Shown piece by piece: positions 26,214-36,168 of a DNA stretch of 64,000 nucleotides. The notes under the pieces were generated by a model, which saw only the letters and a program-made list of their open reading frames with translations, ran no database searches and was not told the DNA's origin. How positions within the stretch are numbered: position 1 is the first letter of the stretch; every line of letters begins with the position of its first letter. Both the position numbers and the translations under genes were made by a program. The stretch is taken from positions 34,006 through 98,005 of the forward strand of contig QANT01003084.1 in the NCBI GenBank assembly GCA_003254885.1, written 5' to 3'. Source of the stretch: Purshia tridentata (Eukaryota > Streptophyta > Magnoliopsida > Rosales > Rosaceae).

Positions 26214-27193
26214 ATGGGAAAGACTGGATTGTTCAATCTTGAAAAGCACTTTGCTTTCTATGGAGCTTACCACAGCAATCCAATCAACGTAGCGATACAT
26301 ATGCTTTTCGTTTGGCCAATCCTCTTCACGGCTCTTCTCATCCTCTACTTTACGCCCTCGCTATTCAATTTTGGGTTTTCAGTGTTCGGGATCGATGTGG
26401 TTATGGTTTTCAACGTTGGCCTCTTGTTGACTATAGTCTATTCGGTGTTTTACGTCACTTTGGATGCGAAAGCTGGCTCCTTGGCTGCTCTGCTTTGTGT
26501 AATTTTCTGGGTTTCTAGCTGTTTCCTTGCGACCCGACTCGGTTTTTCCCTCTCTTGGAAGGTAATTTCTGGAGTTATTATTCGTTTTTGTCAAAAATTT
26601 TGATCTGGTTTCGTTTATTTTGTGGAATTGGACAAATTTTTCTTTAAAGTTCAGTCATTTGATTGCTCCTTTAGCTGTAAATGAAATCAATGAAATGGGT
26701 ATCATTTTTATGCCAGAGAATCTTTTTTAGGCCATTTAACCGCAACAAACTTATTTTCAGATTGTTCTGGTGGCTCAAGTAGTTTGTTGGACCGGACAGT
26801 TTATTGGCCATGGGGTCTTTGAGGTATTAAGTCTGTTATTTGCAACTCTGTGTGTGTGACTTTATGTCGTTCTTGTATGATCTATGCTCTTGAAATTTGA
26901 TTTATTAATCTGCAGAAACGGGCCCCAGCTTTATTGGACAACCTTGCACAGGCCTTTTTAATGGCTCCCTTCTTTGTTCTCTTAGAGGTAATTTTGATGG
27001 AGTTTGAACTTCTGAACTCAAGTTTGCATGACATTTCTGACTTCACCATGATCTATGTGTTTCTTTATTGCTCCAGGCTCTGCAAAGCTTCTTTGGTTAT
27101 GAGCCATACCCAGGATTTCATGCAATAGTTCAAGCAAAGGTTGAAGCTGAAATCAGTGAGTGGAAAGAAAATAAGCAGAAACTGGTCTCTTAG
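26214..27193 (+). CDS. Mpo1-like (DUF962) 2-hydroxy fatty acid dioxygenase
   Basis: Four exons: 26214-26561, 26761-26823, 26916-26987 and 27077-27193, giving 199 residues. I start at ATG 26214 (MGKTGLFNLEKHFAFYGAYH); frames reading further upstream begin with TTG. The protein has four or five hydrophobic segments. Conserved polar elements are HFAFYGAYHSNPINVAIH near the N-terminus and GQFIGHGVFEKRAPALLDN near residue 133. His12, His20, His29 and His133 are the candidate iron ligands. The family includes yeast Mpo1, an Fe(II) enzyme of the ER that removes one carbon from 2-hydroxy fatty acids during phytosphingosine breakdown. Plant members are presumed to do the same; this is inference. The protein ends EAEISEWKENKQKLVS. 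Its stop lies 295 bp from the stop of the convergent CYP704B gene. Confidence 0.9.
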
Positions 27194-27487
27194 TCAGTAA
27201 TTGGATTTGTGTTTCAGTGAGCTCAACTTTACAGTAATCTATTACATTGTATATAACCTTGTGATTTGGAAGATTTATGTTAAATATACTATATGAACTT
27301 TTGAGAAGGCCATGTGTGGGAAACTATTTCTGACATTAAGTAGCTCAAATAAAATGAATTTGGTCCCTTTTGCCTTTTTGCCTGTGTAAAGCTTCATGAT
27401 ATAAGAACTCCTGGAAGAAAGAACAAACTTATTTTACTTTTAATAATCTTTGACAACGATGGCATTATGGCCTCTACAAGTATCCGA

Positions 27488-29531
27488 TCAACGTCTGGCT
27501 ACGGTAAGCTTCAAGCCATGCGCCATTGATAGAATCGTCATCATCCTGTATTCAACTGGATGACCAGGGACCAAAGTGAATGTGTAAAATCTGCACAGAA
27601 TGGCCAGTACCATCTTCATTTGGAGGTATGCAGAGTCCTTTCCTAGGCATATTCTTGGTCCTGCCTGCAAATCAAAAGTAAGGCCAATCAAGTGTTGACC
27701 ATTAACTTTCATGGGTATAGATTTAAGATTGCTTGGTAAACTAACCTGAAATGCAGTGAATTTAAATGGCGATGCATTTTGGAAGAAGCCCTCATTGAGC
27801 CATCTCTCGGGATTAAATGAAGCTGCATCGGGACCCCAATTGTTCTCCATTCTACCCATTGAGTAGGGAACGTAAGTCACCATTCCTCCTGCTTTGACCT
27901 TGGTCCCATCTGGTAGAATATCATCTTTCAAGATGCCTTTAGGGTCCTATAGTCATTTATACATTACTGGCTCATTAGGAATGTTTTCCTGGAAGGAACA
28001 TAGAGCAATAACATTGACATCAACCTTTCAACTGGGGAAGATGCATACCTGAGGGACTGCAGGGTACAAACGAAGTGTCTCTGTAATAACTGCATGCAAA
28101 TAATACAGTCTCCCCAATGAATCATAATTCAAGAGTCCTGCAAATTGTGCTACCCTCCGATTGAATGATTCAAGGTCCTCTGTGTCATACTGGAGCAATG
28201 AAACTTTCTCTTCTCTTGCTTGATCTTCTTCCATAGTTTTGAGCTCTGAATATAGCTTCTCAGCTACATGGGAATGGGTCATTATCATGTAAATAGCCCA
28301 TGAGAGAGTAGTTGCTGTTGTGTCCCGGCCAGCTATTACAAAGTTGAGGACGACATCTCTCAGACTTTTTTCAGTTAAATTATTTTCTGGGTCTTCACCT
28401 AACTCGATGAATCTTGACAATAGATCATGCTTCATCTGATTAAGGATTAGGTTAATTAAAAATGATGAATATGTGTCTTCCATACTTCAGTTATGCTACA
28501 GAGAAGAAACTTGGAATAATTTCCATAAAAAGTTTTTGTTTGTGTTACCTTGTTATTTTCGCCATTCTGGTACGTTTCTTTGATCTCAGCTTTCCTCCTT
28601 CGAATCACAGAATACGTAAAATCATTAATGAGCTTCATGCTCTTGTCGAGTAAAGCTTCTGACCCAAAATTTAAATACTTCTTGATTTTCCACAAGGGGT
28701 CAATGAATCGAAGTGTCACAATAATGTTTGCTGTGTCAAAGGCCTTGGCAAAATGATTATCTGGTAGATTGGGAGCCAAAGTTCCAATTTCTACACCAAA
28801 CCCCACCTTACATATGGAATCCAAAGTCATCCTCATCAGCAATTCCTGCACAGAAAACATATTCAAGTTCAATCTATATGGAATGCAAAATGGACGAAAT
28901 TTTGGGGAAGTCACCTGCATGTCAACTTGTTGGCCTTGGAAAGATACTTGACCCAGAATTTCATGAAGCTTCAGGCTGTAATCTTTGAAGACTACAGTGC
29001 TGAAATCCCTCAAATTCCTGGATGCAAATTCAAAGCTTGCAGTCTTTCTCTGTTTCCTCCAAAGCTCTCCGTCTGCATTAAAAATCCCATCTCCAAGCAG
29101 GACTTCCATGTACGAATGGTACACTTGACCCTTCAGTTAATAAAATGCATATGAGATTAACAGTAAATTCAAGCAAAATAATGGCACTGAAATATTATTA
29201 CCTTTGGGTAATTATCAAAGTTGGTTTTCAGGACGTGTTCTACATTTGCAGGATCTGCAATGTAAGTGTAAGTTGTGAATGGCATTCGGACGACCACAGT
29301 GCGTGACTCTTTGAAGTACTTGACAAGCCAATCGTGCATTCTGTCATAGTTCATGAACTGTTCAATTGCAGATCCTACTAGCGGCCATGTTTTGGGGCCT
29401 TTTTTGTTCCTCTGGCTCCACCTATGGATGATGATCCATGAAAAAACCATGCAGACTACCAGCAACAGATATCCCTCATTGTTTCCATCTTGGGAAGCAC
29501 AGACTAATAGAATACTATTGTGATCTTCCAT
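27488..29531 (-). CDS. Cytochrome P450, CYP704B-type fatty acid omega-hydroxylase
   Basis: Six exons on the minus strand: 29531-29202, 29130-28915, 28845-28549, 28435-28049, 27946-27746 and 27664-27488, giving 535 residues. Residues 20-38 form an N-terminal ER anchor (GYLLLVVCMVFSWIIIH). The I-helix oxygen motif is AGRDTTATTLSW, the ExxR motif is ETLRLYPAVPQ, the PERF-type region is FNPERW, and the heme loop is FQAGPRICLGKD with the Cys ligand. All catalytic landmarks are intact. The best match from memory is Arabidopsis CYP704B1 (At1g69500), which omega-hydroxylates long-chain fatty acids for sporopollenin in the pollen wall. By that analogy it is expressed in the tapetum. It lies next to a NAP-like gene, as CYP704B1 does in Arabidopsis. 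CYP704A is the main alternative, which I consider less likely. Confidence 0.9.
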
Positions 29532-30702
29532 TTCAGATGAAAAATGGCCAAGTGTTCAATCAGTAACACGACGTGCTTCTTGACTTTAAATCTGCCTCCC
29601 AGAGAAGGCAATGCAGGGATTGATTTTATAATATGGTTAATAAGTAGTAGTTGAGGATTAAAAGATAGCTAGCTGGCTGCTTAAGTGGTGAGAGTTGGTG
29701 TGGCTTTGCTAACAATTTTTGTGCGCTCATGGGTGAATATGGATTAACAAAAGTTTCACCTCTTTTGTGCCCTTGACCTAATTCTTTCTAAGTATATTTC
29801 TGTTAATATTTTGGTAACCTTGCTGGAATTCATGAATACATAATTACTCTGATCCTTAGAACTGAGGTTAGGACTTAGGATGGCTTTAGGTTTAAAATGC
29901 ACCAATAATAGCAGACCATAATTTAACAGTGTAAAAGAAAAGTTTTAGAACCCAACTGTTTTTCCACTTTCTCACATGAACTAAAATTTATTATATTGTG
30001 GTATTCAGATTCTTGATTAAATAAAAAAATCTATATATATATGACAAAAATATCCACTAGGGTCTGAACTCTGAAGTGTCAATGTGTCATCAACAGCCCC
30101 CAAGGACCCCACTGAAATGTCATCAAAAGGCCCCCCAAATAACATTTCAATTCTCAGCCCATGCAATGCATGCGTGATACATAGTCCTCAGTACGTCATC
30201 CAAATTGCTTTCCACACGGCTTAATTATTTGACCAATTACCTCCTCAATCCTCATGCTCATAGGACATAGATGCATGTTACTGTCATACTGTCATCTTTT
30301 TGGATAAGTAACCATTTATGGCCATGGACCGTAGACTACAAGGAACTAATTTGATTGAACAAAAGTTTAAAGTTAAAACGTAAAGGAATCTGATTGTTTT
30401 TATTATCATGTACAGTCAGATAGCTAAAATAATTGTCTGAATGAAGCTGTAATTACAATGATGTAATCTGAGTTTCAGAATATGGGTAATTCCGTAATCA
30501 CAATGATGGATTGGATATGATCATGTAATTAAGCCAGCTGTGTGTAAGGAATACGGCCGGGATTAATTAAAAATAAGCTCAAATATTCATTTCATAATTT
30601 CAACGTTTGAGATTCAAATTCTCTGACAAACCCATTTTTACAATGTTTTAGCACATGATTCCCATTATGATCATGTCCTCCTCCAACCCAAATTTCAAAT
30701 GG
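29532..30702. other. Intergenic: CYP704B promoter and NAC 3' flank
   Basis: No gene is supported. The first few hundred bases are the upstream region of the minus-strand CYP704B. The right end should contain the NAC gene 3' UTR. A short (AT)n tract lies at 30032-30041. Confidence 0.5.
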
Positions 30703-31768
30703 TTAATTATCCAAACCATTCATGTTATACCCCTGATGATTCACAAATAATGGTTGGTTGTTTAAGGTGCTACTCTGAGTCATCACTTGGAATTTCCCTG
30801 AGTCTGTGCTTTGGTATTGCATTTGATCACCAAACTGAAAAGTTTGAGCACTGCCCAGCAAGCTGTTGTTTTGGAAACCATAAGAGGTTGAATTGTCACT
30901 CAAAAGTTGGGAAATTGGGCCCAAGTAATCCATGTGCAATAAACTAGTAAGGGAATAAGTCCTTGGAAATTTCAACATTTGTTCCTCTTCCTTAACATCA
31001 TTATTGGCCATGGCTGCTGTTATGTCCATTTGAGAACTTGGATCTTCCCCTGTTGGATCCAAATAAGCTTTGTTCACTTGCCTCTTCTTATAGATCCTGC
31101 ACAGGACCCAATCATCCAGCTAAGGACCAACAAACAAAAGCAAAGCAATGATCAATTAGCACTCAAACTATTTGATCAAAATCTTTAAACAAGTTATTAT
31201 AACAATGACAAAGAGGGCTTACTCTCATGGACCCAACATGCTTGCTGACTTGTTTTCTTGAGTCACTCAAACGATACTCATGCATAATCCAATCTGTCTT
31301 GATGCCCTTAGGTGGCCTGCCCTTGTAAAAAACCAGAGCTTTCTTCACCCCCACATACTTAGACCCACTGTGAATTGCCTTGTCTGTCCCTGTAGCTTTC
31401 CAGTAACCCGAAACAGTTGCTCTATTAGGTCGGACTCCATTTGGGTACTTCCTGTCTCGGGGGCTAAAGAAATACCATTCATTTTCTCCAAACTCTGCTT
31501 TCTCTGCAAAACACAAACAATGAACATCATGTTTAGTAATTAAACAAGAACAAATGTATATGTGCTAAGAAACACTTGTGGCCATCTAATAAGACTAACC
31601 AGGCAATTGCCAAGGGTCAAATTTGTAAATATCAACTTCTGGGATTATGGACACAGGGCATGGCCTTGAAGTGGCTTGGTTTTTGAGGTAAAACATGATC
31701 AGTTCCTCATCAGTTGGGTGGAATCTAAACCCAGGAGGGAGCTCAGAGCTCGATCTCTTAGCCTCCAT
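30703..31768 (-). CDS. NAC transcription factor, NAP (ANAC029) type
   Basis: Three exons on the minus strand: 31768-31600, 31503-31223 and 31119-30703, giving 288 residues. The start is at [13 protein letters not shown]. The NAC domain fills exons 1-2 and the start of exon 3. Its subdomains are [19 protein letters not shown] (A), [15 protein letters not shown] (B), [15 protein letters not shown] then [15 protein letters not shown] (C), [20 protein letters not shown] then WIMHEYRL (D), and [12 protein letters not shown] (E). The exon junctions sit where NAC genes usually have them. The C-terminal half is Asn/Gln/Ser-rich and probably activates transcription. The sequence resembles NAP, a senescence and fruit-ripening regulator downstream of ABA, and the neighbouring CYP704B and endosulfine-like genes support orthology with At1g69490. 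Confidence 0.92.
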
Positions 31769-32011
31769 TTTAGTGACGCCAGAAAACCAAATTTGAAAAA
31801 AGACCAAAAAAAACAACTTGGATTAGTAAAGCTAATAACCTCACTCACTGTTAGCGAGAAGAGGGCTGTAAGCTAAAAGAAAATTCAAGTGTTTGAAATG
31901 TTTGAACGAAGAGGGCTCCTCCTTTTATTGGTGTTGTGTTTTGTCGTTTTGTAGAGTCACCAGGTTCTGATTGGTTCTTTCTTTGACTTCTGCTACCTCG
32001 TATAAGAAGCA

Positions 32012-32057
32012 CAATCCATACTCGCACAAGTAACCAATCCATACTCGCACAAGTAAC
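32012..32057. repeat. Two perfect 23-bp direct repeats upstream of the NAC gene
   Basis: Copies 32012-32034 and 32035-32057 each read caatccatactcgcacaagt plus aac. They sit 244-289 bp upstream of the NAC start codon, so within its promoter or leader. Whether they bind a factor is unknown. Confidence 0.85.
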
Positions 32058-33390
32058 CAAACACACTTGGGACGCTTTCCAATAATTTGGCTTTTGTCCC
32101 GGGTTCTTTGCACTTACTCTCATCATGGATGATCTCTATCACAAACTTTATCCGGATGGGAATATTATTCAATGCGAATATCCCATTTGATTTTCCACTC
32201 TTTCACACAATGCTTACCCAATGAGGAAATTAGTGACTGCCCTTAACAAATGGTGTGACATTTTATAAGACGAAAATTTGTACCATTTTGACCATACTTT
32301 AAATTCAAATCATATGTAATATAATAGTAGGAACAGATTATGGATAAATTTTTCTTACCCTTTTGTAATAATTAATTTCGTAAATAGAGGTAGGTCAATG
32401 GAAGTATCCAGCATAATCCATTGAATATTTCGTATTTATTTATAATACATATTTTATAGTTTAAATTTGGATTTTGGACTAGGCTTACAACTCGATAAGT
32501 TATAAATTTTCATAAATTATATATTAATTGATATTTATTTATAATTTATTAATTCACAAATTTGAGACAAATTATTATACACACGTATTTATAAAAAGGA
32601 TTAATTAATTAAATATTATACATACGTGATTGACCGCAACTCTATAGTTGAAGGGGCTGAAGCACCAATACAAAATCAACCAAATATATTCTCATTTTTT
32701 TTTTTTAACATATTCAGCACCCCCCCTAAATCCCAACAATGTGGAACTGAGCTAATTAGGTGGCGGGGAGAAAGGGAGAGTAGCCAAGTTTATCCCAGTC
32801 GCGGATTTGGAGGAGCTTGTCCCTTTTAACCTGGGGTGGATAGTAGTCTACAAGGTAGGCTGGAGTAGCTATGCTTTTACCGTTTAATAAGATGACGCGT
32901 GTCCTTTCCCTTTTGGGGGTGGAGTAGGATAAACATTACGATAAATGTAGGCGGGCTTCCTTGTGGTGCTTATCTGGCCACGTCACTGGGGGCCCACGTA
33001 GGGGAATGGACTTGATTAGAAGCCCTCTTTGTTCTATTATTCTAGTTTTAATTTGCACCCTGGGAAGGCATCTATGGCCCCTTCGGGATTAACATTAAGC
33101 GATTCAAACTCACCACGTGGTGCTTCACAGCTTGAACTAATCTCATGAGAATTTCAACGAGTTAAAAGAATATTCTATATGATAATATGAATCGGCCTAC
33201 TTTAGTAAGTTAGTTCTCACACTCTTTTCCATTACCATGCATGTAGGTAAGGTGGCTTCTTTCGATTGAACCTTTTTATTCATTAGCAAATTTTATTGGC
33301 TTATAACAAGTTAAATGAGTTTTGAAATTTCTCACTTTAGTTGCTAAGCTAAATTTAATTTTTTGAAGTGATTTTTCTATATATCTAATA

Positions 33391-33546
33391 TTTGATATAC
33401 TGCCACGTGATGTAACTCGATACACTATTACATAGTGTAATTAATATAAATGTCATAATATGAATTATACTCTATAAAGATAAACATGTTGTTGAATAAT
33501 TCTCCTACAAATTGAATTAGTTACACCACGTAGCGGTGTATTGATT
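33391..33546. repeat. Short imperfect inverted repeat, possible MITE remnant
   Basis: The left arm reads gatatactgccacgtgatg then taactcgat. The reverse complement of the right arm reads caatacaccgctacgtggtg then taactaat. About 21 of 28 positions agree. The spacing of about 90 bp would allow a fold-back. No clear target-site duplication was seen. Confidence 0.4.
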
Positions 33547-34930
33547 ACACATAAATTTTTTTTCATTTTATAATGCTATGTCTTTTTATGCATTAGAAAA
33601 TATTGATATTCTCATTATGTTTTTTATTACTTATGAGCGTAAAATTACGACTTCATCCTTGATTTGATTTAGGGTATAGAAATGATGTTTAGGGTATATA
33701 AATAATTATGGTTTAGAATTATAGTTATGAAGTTTATAGCTTAGGATTTAGGTATTAAGATTCAAGAGCTAAATCTTAAGTCGTTTAATTTGGTAGTCAA
33801 ATATATATAAACATAATACAAATCTAAATTTGCATAATAATGTTTATATATTAATCTATTGTAATTTATATTATTTCATTTTGGTTGATGATAACTGGAC
33901 TAATATGTAACTTTGAAATAGTGTTAATTAGTTGGTTTATATAGTTGGAAATAGTGACTAATTGAGAAATTGTTGGTCAAATAGTGATTTGTCAATGACA
34001 AAACAAAAGAAAACCTATATATTGTATCGCCTCAATCATATATACTACTTTAGGTTGAACAACATTTTGACTGTACTTAATTGGACAATATTTTGATGGC
34101 ATTATATAGCTAGAGTAGCATCGCAAAGAGATACAAGAGATTTGAACTTTGGTCTTAGGTGCTAAAATTATAAGTCTCTACGATTTAATGTAGTAGTTAC
34201 TGACTGTAGTTTAATCATTAACAAATATTGACTCGTATTGTATTTGTATGCGACCATTTCTTGTTATTCTGACTATTTCCAATATAAGTATGCTAATAAA
34301 GTCATTTTTTACGGCTCAAATGTGGGTTTTAAATTAATCGTAAATTTATTTGTAGAAATTTGATCCACTTTCATGTTTCGAATGAGGTCTATGTAATTAC
34401 TATTTAAAATTCATACTGTCTAGTTATTTGATTAAACTAAACTAGGGTTGTCGTAATGAACATATGATAAGACTTGTGGTCTTGTGGATATGCAATGGTT
34501 TGATCACGATTCATGATCCACTAGTACTATACCACATTAAAAGGAACAGGATTAGAGCATCTAGTTAATGCATGCATGGCCTGAAAAAGCAAATTAATTA
34601 GGCCGCTAATATACTTTTAGCAAATTAATTGCATAATTATATCATTATTGTATCACTATCTCATTATACAAGTGCTCTGGTCAATTGTGGTTTTGATAAT
34701 TAAGCAACCATATTAGTAGATGCATGGCACTATATACTAAAACTATTGGAAAGCTAAAATAATAGAAATGAAGGTTGAAGAAGCCTTTCATTTTGATAAT
34801 TGGTCTTTCACTTAGTTATTTGCGGCGTAGTTTATGGTTAATTGGTAGCCATTGATTGTTGTTGGAGAAGCATGCCACGTCTATTTTGTCAACTAGGCAT
34901 TCACATTGTGATTCTTCTACTTTATTTTTT

Positions 34931-35329
34931 GGACAATGCTTGGGTCCTCAAGCTTGAGGACTAATCTTGTCCTTAAACCCGCCAAAAATCATAATTACGT
35001 CATGCCGGCTCAAGATCAAAACCGTTTAATTTTTAGATCATCTAATAAAGATCATTTCTGGAAAAAATCAACTCAATCGGAAATCGTTTGATTGTATAAC
35101 TGTTAACCAATAAATACATGGTTTGGTATTTTAACTATGATCTTATATTTTCGTTAACAATTATACAACTAAACGATTTTCGATTGAGTTGATTTTTTGT
35201 AGAGGCGATCTTTATTAGGTAATCTAAAAATTGAACGGTTCCGATTTTGAGTCAGCACGGCAGAATTATGACTTTTGGCGAACTTGAGTACAAGGTTGGT
35301 CCTCAAACTTGAGTACTCAAGTATTTTTC
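34931..35329. mobile_element. 399-bp fold-back MITE with ~175-bp TIRs and 9-bp TSD
   Basis: The element is almost entirely two long terminal inverted repeats. The left arm (34931 to about 35110) and the reverse complement of the right arm (35329 to about 35150) align throughout. Shared words include aaaatcaactcaatcg, aatcgttt, gttgtataa or attgtataa, atctaataaagatc and gccaaaa. It is flanked by the 9-bp direct repeat TTATTTTTT at 34922-34930 and 35330-35338. A 9-bp duplication and very long TIRs fit the Mutator-like superfamily. It has no coding capacity, so it must have been moved by a transposase from elsewhere. Confidence 0.85.
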
Positions 35330-35510
35330 TTATTTTTTTTAGCCATACATAGTTCAACTTTATAAGTTACTTAAAAGACAAGATCAAAACACAAATAATC
35401 ATTCAAAATCAGACGTATAAAACGTGTGACGTTCGCATGGAGTAGGTTCAAAGTCATCACATCTGATTGGCCTTAAGTGCCAAGTTGCCAACAAATGGGA
35501 GGGAAAAAAA

Positions 35511-35532
35511 ATATATATATATATATATATAT
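35511..35532. repeat. (AT)11 microsatellite
   Basis: An uninterrupted AT dinucleotide tract directly follows a run of A, in the intergenic region before the RSA1-like gene. Confidence 0.95.
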
Positions 35533-35859
35533 TGTTTATTATTATTAATTTTTTTTAAGGATAACATTACGGCTCAAGCCGTTTAATATTTTTATAATAA
35601 ATATTTATTGCTTTATTTGTAATTGACGATAAAATATAATTGTTTGCAACAAAAAAGAAAAAAGAAAAAAATAAATATAGCACTCTAAGAAAAAAGTAAT
35701 AAAAAAGAAATCAGAGCCATCTGGGCTTCATGGGCAGTTTCTCCGGGCTGTTTCATTATTACGATCCAACCCAACTAGGCCCAACTAGGCCCAAACTCAG
35801 TTCGGTCAAAAGTCAAACCCACGAAACCTAACCCTCAGTTAAACGAAGGATTTGGGGCT

Positions 35860-36168
35860 TTGTTCGTCTTCCATTCCAACCCTCAATAGATTAGGGGTTT
35901 TCGTGTGTTCGCCAACACAGAAAGCTTCGCAATCCTTTCGTAAGTGTTACAATGTCGTTAGTGTTTTGTTCATTTATTTATTTATTTATTTTCTTTATTC
36001 GACTAACATACAATTTTGAAAAATTAGAAAGTCCTCTTTAGTTGGGATTTGCTGTATTGAAAATCAGGCACTTTCAGTGCTATTTTTGTTATCTAATATT
36101 GTTTGAGGGGTGTAAATTCTTGTAATTTTTTGTTTGTTTATTGTTATCAGGGTTGCATGTGAAATAAT
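35860..36168 (+). other. 5' UTR and leader intron of the RSA1-like gene
   Basis: The untranslated first exon ends at 35939, where the donor gtaagtgtt begins. The acceptor ttgttatcag ends at 36150. The short second leader part, 36151-36168, runs into the ATG. A leader intron of about 211 bp is common in constitutively expressed plant genes. The transcription start is approximate. Confidence 0.6.

Larger units (their letters stand above)
32130..35850. other. Intergenic region between NAC gene and RSA1-like gene
   Basis: This 3.7-kb stretch has no supported gene. It contains a small inverted repeat at 33391-33546, the 399-bp MITE at 34931-35329 and an (AT)11 tract at 35511-35532. The right end, near 35750-35939, is the promoter and untranslated first exon of the RSA1-like gene. 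The left end carries the NAC promoter. Confidence 0.6.

Noticed and set aside
33650-33790. Telomere-like ttagggta words
   Set aside because: Copies are irregular (tttagggtatag, tttagggtatat) and few; not a telomeric array.
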